From Microcaldota archaeon (lineage in GTDB: Archaea; Micrarchaeota; Micrarchaeia; Norongarragalinales; UBA8480): 30,357 bases of DNA. The notes below the pieces were generated by a model, which was given only the letters and a program-made list of their open reading frames with translations, was not told the DNA's origin and searched no databases. The translations under genes and the position numbers were made by a program. Below are positions 1 through 7,622 of the stretch, one piece after another. The number at the start of each line of letters is the position of its first letter. Position 1 is the first letter of the stretch. The DNA lies in contig JAHFHC010000011.1 of the NCBI GenBank assembly GCA_023247085.1, positions 1 through 30,357 of the forward strand. The letters are read 5' to 3'.

Positions 1-1710
1 AATTAAAGAAACTTCATCCAAAGACTCATTACTCTCAACCGCAACCACCATACTATCATTAACCAAAGTACTTCCCTGACTCGGCGTCGAACCAACAAAA
101 CCCACAGAAAGCAAAACAGGTGCGCGTGTAATAGTAAGATTTCTCGGATTGGTTAAAGAAACACCTTCGGCACTTGGTGTGAATAAATAAGAGCCGGGGA
201 GTATGTGGTCAATTGTAGTTATAAACCGAGTTGAGGAAGCTGGCGTCATATGGTAAGTTGTTACATTGTATTGATCAAGATTCCGCCATATTATGTCCGC
301 GCTTGGAAGTGGTTGGCTTGAAGTGATTGCAATAGTCACGCTGTTTGTCTCTGATAAGGTTGTTCCATCTGCTGGTGTGGGCGCTACAAACGTTGCTGAA
401 GGAGGTAAAATTGTTATTGAAAGGGGCGATGTAGTTGTAGATTCGCCAGTTGGAATCGTTCCTACAGCGAAAAAGGAAACACGACCACTAACTCCAGTTA
501 TGTTTGCTTCATATAATTCATTTGTAATATTAGTCATTCGCATTCTACCTATGGATAGCGGCTGCTGGAAGTAAAGTTGTGCAGATGATAACGTTTTATC
601 TGATGAAATTCGAATCGTTACATGCGTTCCTGCAATTGTGGAACCATATGTTGGAGTTGGAGCGACGAAATCTATCACTGGTGGTTGGCTTCCATCTCCG
701 CCGTAGCCTCCAATGGATAATATAGTTTCTTGAGAAATCGTTTGTGCACTTGAATATGCTGTTGCAGGCATTGAACTTGTTGCATTTACCATGTAAACGC
801 CAGGCGTAAGCTCAAGTGCGGTAATCGTATGTGCTTTTTCTAGTCTGCCATCTGCAATTTCAACGTGATGGGTTTCATCGTCTAGATCAGTTATTTCGAC
901 TGTGCTTGGTGTGTTTAAGCTTGTATCCCAAGTTATAGTTACTTCGCCAGTTGAATAATCCACGACTTCGGCTTGCAAATTAGACATTGAAAGTTGTAAA
1001 TTACACCAAAGAAAACTACTTTGTTTATATGCGTTAAACGCACCGTTGTAATCTTCAATAAATTGAGGTATGCCTAGGGTGTTATTTTTGGAATTATATC
1101 CTGCGCCAAATACTTTGCCAGAATAATTGCGTGGAATTTTTGCATATGGATTTGGACAAGCGGCTGTGTTTACAGTTGCGCCGTATCGCTCGCAAATGCT
1201 TAAAGCGTTATTTCTAGTTTGATTAGGATTCTTTGGCGCTAGGTGTTCATCTCGCATTATTCCAGCTAAAGGCCCGCCATCGTATAGTGGGTTAAAACAC
1301 CCAGAGCAGGCTATTTTGTGGGTTGAGTTTGTTGTATTGCAGTCTAATCTGTTTAATTGCGCTTGCGTGTATTGCACTACATCTTTGTAAACTTGTGGTT
1401 CATTACTTTGTATAATAGTTGGAGTAAATGGTTGTTTCGGCGTTTTTTCTAGGTTTGAGTCTTTTGCCGCAGTGTTTTTTTTGTCTATTGTTGAAGTTTG
1501 CTTATTTGCAGTATTGGTTTTAGCGGTTGTAACTGCATTAGTGGCTTTGTTCGGATTAATTTTGGTTGTTTCTTTTGCTGAGTTAAAAGCGTTTTTGTTA
1601 TAAGCAAATCCGTTGCTGTAAGACGCGGCAAATAATGGCACAGCCAAAGTAATAAGTAAAATAAAAACGAGTATTGTTAGGTGTCTGCCATGAAGTAATG
1701 TCATGGACAT
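1..1710 (-). CDS. Secreted surface protein with tandem Ig-like repeats (partial, 3' end beyond window)
   Basis: The reading frame is open from an ATG at 1710 (a second ATG at 1704) to the left edge, giving 570 codons without a stop, so this is the N-terminal part only. Residues 1-30 look like a signal peptide or N-terminal anchor: a short basic start, a long Leu/Ile/Val stretch, then AVPLFAAS. A Thr/Lys/Asn-rich low-complexity linker follows, then a Cys-containing region, then Ig-like modules. Three of these modules start with F-V-x-x-T-P...G-x-T at 669, 390 and 99, a period of 93-97 residues. NxS/T sequons are frequent, as in exported archaeal glycoproteins. A TTAAAAAG box centred near 1731 is about 27 nt from the second ATG, which fits a leaderless transcript starting at 1704. 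It lies 60 bp after asnS on the same strand. The function is unknown; an adhesin or cell-envelope role is inferred. Confidence 0.8.
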   Translation of the reverse strand, partial: MSMTLLHGRHLTILVFILLITLAVPLFAASYSNGFAYNKNAFNSAKETTKINPNKATNAVTTAKTNTANKQTSTIDKKNTAAKDSNLEKTPKQPFTPTIIQSNEPQVYKDVVQYTQAQLNRLDCNTTNSTHKIACSGCFNPLYDGGPLAGIMRDEHLAPKNPNQTRNNALSICERYGATVNTAACPNPYAKIPRNYSGKVFGAGYNSKNNTLGIPQFIEDYNGAFNAYKQSSFLWCNLQLSMSNLQAEVVDYSTGEVTITWDTSLNTPSTVEITDLDDETHHVEIADGRLEKAHTITALELTPGVYMVNATSSMPATAYSSAQTISQETILSIGGYGGDGSQPPVIDFVAPTPTYGSTIAGTHVTIRISSDKTLSSAQLYFQQPLSIGRMRMTNITNELYEANITGVSGRVSFFAVGTIPTGESTTTSPLSITILPPSATFVAPTPADGTTLSETNSVTIAITSSQPLPSADIIWRNLDQYNVTTYHMTPASSTRFITTIDHILPGSYLFTPSAEGVSLTNPRNLTITRAPVLLSVGFVGSTPSQGSTLVNDSMVVAVESNESLDEVSLI

Positions 1711-1770
1711 ATATATTGTTTTTGGTTCTTTTTAACCTTTCGACGTGCTCGTTTTTTATGCTTTTTACTT

Positions 1771-3108
1771 TTATGGCGCTAGCCTATTTATATTCCTTGG
1801 AAATGGGATTGCGTCCCTAACTGAATCTAGTTTCAATAGCCACCGGCAAACACGTTCTGCACCCATGCCAAAACCAGCATGTGGCACTGACCCGTATTTG
1901 CGTAGTTCAAGGAACCAAGTGTAGTCTTTTGGATCTAGGTTTTGTTCTTTTAGCCTGCGTATTAATTCATCGTAATCCGCTACTCTTTCAGAGCCGCCGA
2001 TTATTTCCCCAATCCCTTCAGGCGCCAACAAATCTCCATCGAGCACGGTTTTCGGATCCTTTGGATTGATTTTCATGTAAAATGCGCGTATTTCCTTGGG
2101 TAAATTAATGAGAAACACTGGTTGCTTGTTCTCTGCAACTAATATTTTTTCTTCGTCAAGACCAATTCCATCTCCCCACTTTATCTTAACTCCTTTTTTT
2201 TGTAGGATTTCAACTGCTTCATTGTAAGTCATGCGTTTAAACGGGGCTTTAATTGCCAGTAATTCTTTCGGATCCCTGCCAAATCGTTTGAGTATATCTG
2301 CCTCGTGTTTTGCAAGATAATGGCAAAAGTATTCCACCATTTGCTCTTGCAATTCGAGGTTCATGTCAAAGTCGAACCACGCCATTTCTGGTTCAAGTTG
2401 CCAAAATTCAGTTAAGTGACGTGGCGTCCTACTGGGGTCAGCGCGAAAAGATGGTGCGAATACGTACACTCTGGGGTTACCTGCAATTACTGCTTCGCTG
2501 TACAATTGGCCACTTTGTGACAAATAGGCTTTTGTGTCGAAGTACTTTACTTCAAATACTTCTGACCCGCCTTCACAAGCTGAGTTTGTAAACAACGGTG
2601 GTTGAATTTCAATGAACCCCTTGCTATCGAGGAACTCCCGGCATGCTTTCATTAAAGAATTTTTAAATTTCAACGCGTCTGCAATGCGTTGTGACCTAAC
2701 CCACAAGTGACGTTGGTCAAGAAGAAATTCAATGCTTTGGTCTTTGCCAATTGGAAACGGTTCGCCACGAAATAGCATTTTGAACTCGTTAACTTTAACC
2801 TCAAAGCCACCTGGCGCTCGCTCGTCTTTTTTAACTGTTCCAGTAAGAGCAACGACGCTTGATTCCGGGTAAATTGGTTCAATTTCCTTCCAAGTTGCAT
2901 CGCCCAACTGTTCTTTGTCAAGCGTACATTGTATTACCCCCGTTCCATCTTTAACAACCACAAAGTATAAATTGTTGGAACCACGCGAGCGATAAACCCA
3001 ACCGCGAATCGCCACTTGCTTGTTTTCATGACTTGGCAAATCCTTTACATTAGTAAATAACGCGCTTTGTTCAGAGAGCGTTTTGTCTAGAATTTCATTT
3101 AACTTCAT
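1771..3108 (-). CDS. asnS: Asparaginyl-tRNA synthetase
   Basis: Class IIb aminoacyl-tRNA synthetase that charges tRNA-Asn with asparagine in the cytoplasm. The N-terminal OB-fold anticodon-binding domain (about residues 10-120, with IRGWVYRSR) is followed by the class II catalytic core. Motif 2 reads FRADPSRTPRHLTEFWQLEP, close to AsnRS (R-x-L-x-EFW-x-x-EPE) rather than to AspRS. Motif 3 near the C-terminus reads GFGMGAERVCRWLL. The length of about 445 aa is normal. The ATG at 3108 is preferred over an in-frame GTG at 3117, because AGGTGG at 3119-3114 would be its ribosome binding site with a normal spacer and the GTG lies inside that site. The presence of AsnRS implies direct Asn-tRNA formation rather than only the amidotransferase route. 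Confidence 0.93.
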   Translation of the reverse strand: MKLNEILDKTLSEQSALFTNVKDLPSHENKQVAIRGWVYRSRGSNNLYFVVVKDGTGVIQCTLDKEQLGDATWKEIEPIYPESSVVALTGTVKKDERAPGGFEVKVNEFKMLFRGEPFPIGKDQSIEFLLDQRHLWVRSQRIADALKFKNSLMKACREFLDSKGFIEIQPPLFTNSACEGGSEVFEVKYFDTKAYLSQSGQLYSEAVIAGNPRVYVFAPSFRADPSRTPRHLTEFWQLEPEMAWFDFDMNLELQEQMVEYFCHYLAKHEADILKRFGRDPKELLAIKAPFKRMTYNEAVEILQKKGVKIKWGDGIGLDEEKILVAENKQPVFLINLPKEIRAFYMKINPKDPKTVLDGDLLAPEGIGEIIGGSERVADYDELIRRLKEQNLDPKDYTWFLELRKYGSVPHAGFGMGAERVCRWLLKLDSVRDAIPFPRNINRLAP

Positions 3109-3192
3109 TTTTCCCACCTTTTTAACAAAAAAGAAATTTTATAGCCTATGATACGATTTATTGTTTTATCTACAATAATAAAGAGTGAAAGC

Positions 3193-3247
3193 TAAAAAAA
3201 CATTTGCATCAAAAAAGCGACAAAAAGAAAGAAAAAAATAGGAAAAA
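3193..3247 (-). terminator. T-rich terminator after the copA transcript
   Basis: On the minus strand this stretch is a series of T runs (TTTTTTTC, TTTTTG, TTTTTTGATG, TTTTTTTAG) with no stable stem. Archaeal termination is often at oligo-T tracts. It lies just beyond the stop of the 19-aa ORF at 3286, not directly behind copA, so that small ORF is probably on the copA transcript. The assignment is by composition only. Confidence 0.45.
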
Positions 3248-3285
3248 CGAAGATAAGCCAAAAATACTAAGGGCGCCAAATTTCT

Positions 3286-3345
3286 CTACTTTCCCCCGCT
3301 GCAGCAATTGTCTTTCTCCTTCTTTTTTGTGTTCTTTTCAGCCAT
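3286..3345 (-). CDS. 19-aa Lys-rich Cys-Cys peptide downstream of copA
   Basis: A very short ORF reads MAEKNTKKKEKDNCCSGGK. It has an ATG start, a TAG stop and a strong ribosome binding site, GAGGTGA at 3357-3351, six bases before the ATG; this is better than the site in front of copA itself. It follows copA by 63 bp on the same strand and precedes a T-rich terminator, so it looks like the last gene of the copper operon. The charged N-terminal half resembles an unstructured tail, and the vicinal CC near the C-terminus could bind a soft metal such as Cu(I). Nothing proves that it is translated. It could be a small copper scavenger or chaperone, or a chance ORF. The function is inferred from position and the CC pair. 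Confidence 0.5.
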   Translation of the reverse strand: MAEKNTKKKEKDNCCSGGK

Positions 3346-3408
3346 TTTTTTCACCTCATTACATTTTTTTTGATAATCTTCAATTTTTTTCAATACGCTT
3401 CTCATTCG

Positions 3409-5628
3409 TCATTTGAACAATTTGTCAAGCACTGTTCTTTTCGGATACCATTTCATAGTCAATGCATTGGACACAACTGAAACTGAAGATAATGCCATTG
3501 CTGCACCAGCAAATAAGGGATTTAACAAAACGCCGTAAAATGGGTAAGCTACTCCAACTGCAACTGGAATAAGTATAACATTATAGCCAAATGCCCAGAA
3601 TAAATTTTGTTTAATTTTTGCAACTGTATATTTGCTTAAGTCAATTGCAGTTGCAACATCTCTCACGTCGCTTTTTACAAGCACGATTTGCCCGCTTTCC
3701 ATTGCCACGTCAGTACCTGAACCCATAGCTATTCCGAGGTCAGATTGTGCCAATGCCGGTGAATCATTTATCCCATCTCCAACCATTGCAACTACTTTGC
3801 CATTCGCTTGCAATTCTTTTACTTTATCGGCTTTGTTTTGCGGTAACACGTGCGCCAATACATTTGATGGTGAAATTCCCACTTGTCCGGCAATTGCTTT
3901 TGCAGTGCGTTCATTGTCGCCTGTAATCATGTAAACTTCGATTCCACTGCCTTTCAACTTTTCAACTGCTTCTTTTGAAGTCTCTTTTACTGCATCGGCA
4001 ATTGAGATTAAACCAATTGCTTTTTTGTTCACCACTATGAAAACTCCGGTTCGGCCATTTTCTTCAGTTTCGTCAAGCGCTTCTTCAAAGCCATCAGTTG
4101 AAATTTTTAATTCTTTCATGAGTGAAGGTGACCCGACAGTTACTTTTTTGCCCTTTACAGTTGCGGTTATTCCTTTGCCGCTAATTGCTTTGAATTGTTT
4201 TGGCTCGGTTATTGCGAGTTTCTCTTCTTTAGCTTTATTGACAATTGACTCAGCAAGTGGATGTTCTGACCTGCTTTCTGCACTTGCGGCAAGCGCTAAA
4301 ACGACTTGGCGTTTTTCGCCCAACGTGTAAACGTCAATCACTTCTGGCTCTCCTTTTGTTAAAGTTCCCGTTTTGTCAAATATAACTGCGTTCACCTTTT
4401 TTGCCACTTCAAGTGCAGCCGCACTTTTAATCAATATACCTTTTTCAGCTCCTTTTCCAGTGCCCATTATAATTGCAGTTGGTGTAGCGAGGCCAAGCGC
4501 ACATGGACACGCAACTATCAAGATTGAAATGAAAATTGTTAAGGCAAAGAGAAAAGTTTGACCTGCGATGAAATACCAGTATACAAACGCAACAACTGCG
4601 ATAACTGCAACAACTGGGACAAACACGGCAGATATCTGGTCAACTAGTTTTTGAATTGGTGGCTTGCTATTCTGTGCTTGTTCAACGAGTTTGATTATCT
4701 GCGCAAGGAGAGTGTCTTTGCCCACCTTTCTTGCTTTGAATGTAATTGAACCGTGTTCGTTAACTGTTCCTGCCACTACTGCGTCGCCTTTGCGTTTTGT
4801 CACAGGCATACTTTCTCCAGTAACCATGCTCTCGTCAACCGTACTCTCTCCGCTTATGACAACTCCGTCAACTGGCATTTTTTCTCCGGGCTTTACAATC
4901 ACCAAATCGCCGACAACCACTTGCTCAATTGGAATTTCAATTTCTTTTTTGTTTCGTATCACAAGCGCGGTTTTCGGCGCGAGACCCATGAGTTTCTTAA
5001 TCGCTTCACTTGCACTGCCACGAGCGCGTGCTTCCAAAAAACGGCCAAGGAGAATAAACGTTGCAACAACCGCTGCGATTTCATAATACGCTTCTCCACC
5101 TATTCCAGCAAACGTAACTGCTGTACTGTACAGAAAAGCTGCACCCACCCCGATTCCAACTAATGTGTCCATTGTCGGCATTTTGTTAATTATCCCGCGT
5201 GCGCCGCGAGTGAAAAATTCTCTTCCAGCGTACATGACTGGAAATGACAGTAGGAATTCAATGTAAAACAAGTTACTTGCAATAATATCGGGAAAAATAA
5301 TGCCAACGAAGCCGCCCATTGCTAGAACAAGGAGTGGAATGGAAAAAATAGCTGCGAGAATCACTTTCAGTTTATACTCTTGAATTTCTTTTTCCTCTGC
5401 ATTTGCACTTTGCTTTACACTTTCCGCAGTTTTTTCAACCAAAGTGTAGCCCGCGGACGTAACGGCTTCTTTTATCTTTTCAATTGGCGCTGTGCCTTCA
5501 ATAACTGCATTACGCGTGGCAAAGTTAACATTCGCGCTATTTACTCCGTCGAGTTTTTTCAATTTTTTCTCTATATTGGCTGCACAAGATGCGCAGTGCA
5601 TTCCTATTACTTCAAATTCACTGATCAT
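3409..5628 (-). CDS. copA: Copper-exporting P-type ATPase (P1B-1)
   Basis: ATP-driven pump that exports Cu(I) across the cytoplasmic membrane. It has one N-terminal heavy-metal-associated domain with [12 protein letters not shown] (Cys 12 and 15), then membrane helices. The actuator TGES is at about 270-273, the transmembrane CPC metal site at 374-376, the phosphorylation site DKTGT at 418-422, the HP motif at 456-457, TGDN at 569-572 and the hinge GDGIND at 617-622. The last membrane segments contain the M-x-x-SS pattern seen in P1B-1 Cu+ pumps. The length of 739 aa is normal for a single-HMA CopA. It begins 11 bp after the Met-rich membrane protein gene, so the two are probably one operon, and it lies opposite a TRASH-domain regulator. 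Silver could also be a substrate. Confidence 0.96.
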   Translation of the reverse strand: MISEFEVIGMHCASCAANIEKKLKKLDGVNSANVNFATRNAVIEGTAPIEKIKEAVTSAGYTLVEKTAESVKQSANAEEKEIQEYKLKVILAAIFSIPLLVLAMGGFVGIIFPDIIASNLFYIEFLLSFPVMYAGREFFTRGARGIINKMPTMDTLVGIGVGAAFLYSTAVTFAGIGGEAYYEIAAVVATFILLGRFLEARARGSASEAIKKLMGLAPKTALVIRNKKEIEIPIEQVVVGDLVIVKPGEKMPVDGVVISGESTVDESMVTGESMPVTKRKGDAVVAGTVNEHGSITFKARKVGKDTLLAQIIKLVEQAQNSKPPIQKLVDQISAVFVPVVAVIAVVAFVYWYFIAGQTFLFALTIFISILIVACPCALGLATPTAIIMGTGKGAEKGILIKSAAALEVAKKVNAVIFDKTGTLTKGEPEVIDVYTLGEKRQVVLALAASAESRSEHPLAESIVNKAKEEKLAITEPKQFKAISGKGITATVKGKKVTVGSPSLMKELKISTDGFEEALDETEENGRTGVFIVVNKKAIGLISIADAVKETSKEAVEKLKGSGIEVYMITGDNERTAKAIAGQVGISPSNVLAHVLPQNKADKVKELQANGKVVAMVGDGINDSPALAQSDLGIAMGSGTDVAMESGQIVLVKSDVRDVATAIDLSKYTVAKIKQNLFWAFGYNVILIPVAVGVAYPFYGVLLNPLFAGAAMALSSVSVVSNALTMKWYPKRTVLDKLFK

Positions 5629-5639
5629 TTTTTCACTTC

Positions 5640-6164
5640 TTATTTTATAGTGTAGTTAAACACAAATGTGCCAGCTATTGCGATTATGAAAATCGCTACA
5701 AACAATGCAAGCAGCGCCTTTGGCATCTCCTCTTTTCCAGTTTCTTTGTATGCCACGTAAGCTATTTCAAAGCTCATCAACGCAACTGACGCGATCAAGA
5801 ATTGCATAAATAATTGTAAGTTTACAAAGCGCATCATGAACCCAAGCATGGCGCCCATTGTGCCGCCCATGAAACCAGCCATTACTCCCTCCATTCTTCC
5901 AAGTGGCCCGCCGCTTCTACCAATTGGTATTCCAACAACGAGGCCTGCGATTGTCCCCAATATAGTGCCCATTAAATAGTCTCCAGTTGGCAAAGCATAA
6001 AGCACGCCGACAATGAGTCCAGGCAAGTTTCCGTACATCATTCCGTTCATCATACAACACATTTCGCTTAAACGCGCTTTACGCTCATAAACATAGTAAA
6101 GCGAGAGTAGCGTCATTGCGCCCATTGTTATAAATGCAAAAACCCACGGAAACATGTCAACCAT
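5640..6164 (-). CDS. Met/Cys-rich membrane protein of the copper island
   Basis: A protein of about 174 aa with four or five hydrophobic helices. A cytoplasmic-looking loop near residues 30-45 carries [12 protein letters not shown], and later helices hold [12 protein letters not shown]-type Met/Gly motifs. Clusters of Met and Cys are typical of Cu(I)-binding segments, and similar Met-rich integral membrane proteins are known beside copper ATPases in other prokaryotes. It is the first gene of the minus-strand unit, just before copA. The ATG at 6164 has GGTGA six bases upstream; a TTG at 6170 and an ATG at 6155 are alternatives, the latter fitting a leaderless transcript from the TATAAAAT box at 6183-6176. 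Its role in copper transport or sensing is inferred from composition and neighbours, not from a recognised catalytic motif. Confidence 0.7.
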   Translation of the reverse strand: MVDMFPWVFAFITMGAMTLLSLYYVYERKARLSEMCCMMNGMMYGNLPGLIVGVLYALPTGDYLMGTILGTIAGLVVGIPIGRSGGPLGRMEGVMAGFMGGTMGAMLGFMMRFVNLQLFMQFLIASVALMSFEIAYVAYKETGKEEMPKALLALFVAIFIIAIAGTFVFNYTIK

Positions 6165-6175
6165 TTTCAATCACC

Positions 6176-6195
6176 ATTTTATACAAATTATTTGT
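6176..6195. promoter_or_regulatory. TATA-like box and palindrome in front of the membrane protein/copA unit
   Basis: The minus strand carries TATAAAAT at 6183-6176. Immediately upstream and touching it is the perfect inverted repeat ACAAAT-t-ATTTGT at 6183-6195. A repressor bound here would block TBP/TFB access. It is one of several palindromes between the divergent copper genes. No binding data can be read from sequence, and AT-rich palindromes do arise by chance. Confidence 0.4.
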
Positions 6196-6240
6196 TTATC
6201 ATTTATCTTTTTTTCTTTATTACTTTGCTTTTCTTTATTT

Positions 6241-6274
6241 AACGAGAAATTATCGTTATATCTATTTTAGATAT
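6241..6274. promoter_or_regulatory. Candidate operator palindromes of the divergent copper promoter
   Basis: Two inverted repeats lie next to each other. The first is a near-palindrome with arms AACGA and TCGTT at 6241-6257. The second is ATATCTA-ttt-TAGATAT at 6258-6274, with perfect 7-bp arms. They sit 17-50 bp upstream of the regulator's TATA box and between the two divergent genes, where an autoregulating dimeric winged-helix repressor would be expected to bind. The assignment rests on symmetry and position only. Confidence 0.45.
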
Positions 6275-6290
6275 GTTGTAAACAGATAGG

Positions 6291-6298
6291 TATAAATA
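6291..6298 (+). promoter_or_regulatory. TATA box of the PadR-TRASH gene (leaderless)
   Basis: TATAAATA is centred 27 nt before the ATG at 6322, the spacing at which archaeal transcription starts on or next to the start codon. There is no convincing ribosome binding site before that ATG. The gene is therefore likely to be read from a leaderless mRNA, which also decides the start codon. Confidence 0.6.
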
Positions 6299-6321
6299 AG
6301 TTGCTGCCGAAAAGTACTCAT

Positions 6322-6747
6322 ATGGCTATTGCAGTAACTAGTTTGTCGAAAATTGCAGTATTAATATTGTTACTTCAGAAACCAAGGCACGGTTATGAGC
6401 TGATGAAAGATATGCGCGAGAAATTTGGCTATAAGGTAAGCGCAGGCCAAATCTATCCATTTTTATCTGGTCTTGTGCGTGCTAAACTAGTTATAGTAAG
6501 CAAAAAAGGTCAACGCGATAAAAAAGTTTACACTTTAACGTCCGCTGGCTCAACTTTTGCTAATAAGGCACTTCATAGTTTTGAAGAATTAATTGAACTA
6601 GCAATTGCAAAGAAACTTCGCCAATGCGCGCACTGTGGCTGTAAGGTATTTGGCAATTCTTACAGTGAAAAAATCAACGGCAAAAAATTGCACTTCTGTT
6701 GCGGCTCTTGTGCAAACGCATTTAAAACAATTAAACGTGGAATATAA
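6322..6747 (+). CDS. PadR-like winged-helix regulator with C-terminal TRASH metal-sensing domain
   Basis: A 141-aa transcription factor. Residues 8-75 match the PadR winged helix, with ILLLQKPRHGYEL, then GQIYPFLSGL as recognition region and a basic wing before VYTLTSAG. Residues 100-136 form a small cysteine domain: C102-x2-C105-G-C107, then C126, C127 and C130 before an AF pair. C105-x20-C126-x3-C130 fits the published TRASH signature C-x(19-22)-C-x(3)-C of metal-binding domains. Archaeal copper regulators such as CopT/CopR pair TRASH with a different (Lrp-like) helix-turn-helix, so the PadR partner is unusual. It is divergent from the membrane protein/copA unit and leads a plus-strand unit with the cupredoxin. 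It most likely represses both units and is released by Cu(I); that role is inferred. The ATG at 6322 is chosen over a TTG at 6301 because of the TATA box. Confidence 0.82.
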   Translation: MAIAVTSLSKIAVLILLLQKPRHGYELMKDMREKFGYKVSAGQIYPFLSGLVRAKLVIVSKKGQRDKKVYTLTSAGSTFANKALHSFEELIELAIAKKLRQCAHCGCKVFGNSYSEKINGKKLHFCCGSCANAFKTIKRGI

Positions 6748-6777
6748 ATATTTGAAAATTTCTGGTGATATTATAAA

Positions 6778-7188
6778 ATGGCTAAAATTTTACAGATAAT
6801 TTTACTCTTATTCATCTTCGGCATAGTTGCAGCTATTCCAATCATGTTAAACAACGCTTCATTTACAGGTGCTTCATCTTTAGGCGCAGGCGGCGCTTCA
6901 ACAGCTCAACTTGTGAACGGCGTACAAGAAATTAAGATACATGCCTCCACTAGCGGCTATTCTCCTTCTGCTTTTACAGTTAAAAAAGGAATACCCGTAA
7001 AGCTACTTTTCAGCGCAGATAAATACGCTGGCTGCGGCACTCAGCTTATAATACCTGATTTTGGTGTCAATGTAATTGCAAGCGAAGGCCAAGAAGTGCC
7101 AGTTCAATTTACTCCAAACCAAGAAGGGGTTTTTGCCTATCGCTGTTCAATGAACATGTTTAAAGGAAAAATGACTGTTGTCGCGTGA
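6778..7188 (+). CDS. Membrane-anchored cupredoxin-like protein
   Basis: A 136-aa protein with one N-terminal hydrophobic helix (residues 4-23), a short Gly/Ala/Ser linker and a cupredoxin-type beta-sandwich domain (about 48-136). Likely copper ligands are C86 in AGCGTQ and the C-terminal loop YRCSMNMF, with C123, M125 and M127. This resembles plastocyanin-like domains associated with copper ATPases, where Cys and Met dominate over the His ligands of classical blue copper proteins. The domain should face the outside of the cell. It lies 30 bp after the regulator, with GGTGA nine bases before the ATG. It may store extracellular copper or shuttle it to or from the pump; that is inference. Confidence 0.8.
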   Translation: MAKILQIILLLFIFGIVAAIPIMLNNASFTGASSLGAGGASTAQLVNGVQEIKIHASTSGYSPSAFTVKKGIPVKLLFSADKYAGCGTQLIIPDFGVNVIASEGQEVPVQFTPNQEGVFAYRCSMNMFKGKMTVVA

Positions 7189-7192
7189 TGAA

Positions 7193-7621
7193 ATGAAAAT
7201 CACAAGTGTCTTACAACAAAAGCGCTTTCTTGCAATTTTTATTTTTCTCTCTCTTTTGTTTACTGTATTTTATTTTTTGGTAACTGGCACGTACGTGATC
7301 TCCCTATACCAATTTAACGCTACTCTTGAACCACTCCGACTATTCTTGATAATCTTGATTTCTATTTTAACTGGACTTTCAATCACGTTGATGTTTTACA
7401 AACGTGAACAACCCCTTGTCTGTAGCCAAAACGCACCAGCTTTTTTTGGAAGTATAATTGGATTATTTACAACTAGTTGCCCCATTTGTTTTCCTCTCCT
7501 GTTAAGCGCAGTGGGGGTTGGTGGGAGTTTTGCACTTACAATCTCACAAAATGCAGTGCCAATTCAAATTGCAAGCATCATCTTGTTAATTGCGTCAATT
7601 TGGCTGATAACAAAAAAGTAG
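7193..7621 (+). CDS. Small membrane protein with CPxC motif, cupredoxin partner
   Basis: About 142 aa with roughly four transmembrane helices. Near residue 95 is TTSCPICFPLL, a Cys pair with proline (CPIC) at the edge of a membrane helix, followed by SAVGVGGSF. CPxC pairs in membranes can carry soft metals or take part in thiol chemistry. A further Cys lies in the preceding loop (LVCSQN). The ATG at 7193 lies 4 bp after the cupredoxin stop, so the two genes are almost certainly co-transcribed; an in-frame TTG at 7178 would overlap. The family is not one I can name. Copper (or other soft metal) transport with the cupredoxin is the best guess from context. Confidence 0.65.
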   Translation: MKITSVLQQKRFLAIFIFLSLLFTVFYFLVTGTYVISLYQFNATLEPLRLFLIILISILTGLSITLMFYKREQPLVCSQNAPAFFGSIIGLFTTSCPICFPLLLSAVGVGGSFALTISQNAVPIQIASIILLIASIWLITKK

Positions 7622-7622
7622 T

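Noticed and set aside
3376-3414. A 10-codon ORF overlapping the copA stop (ATGA) on the minus strand
   Set aside because: Too short and without recognisable content; the overlap alone is weak evidence.
3204-3416. A 70-codon plus-strand ORF between asnS and copA
   Set aside because: Low-complexity Lys/Asn then Phe-rich translation, no ribosome binding site, and antisense to the minus-strand ORF that has a strong one.
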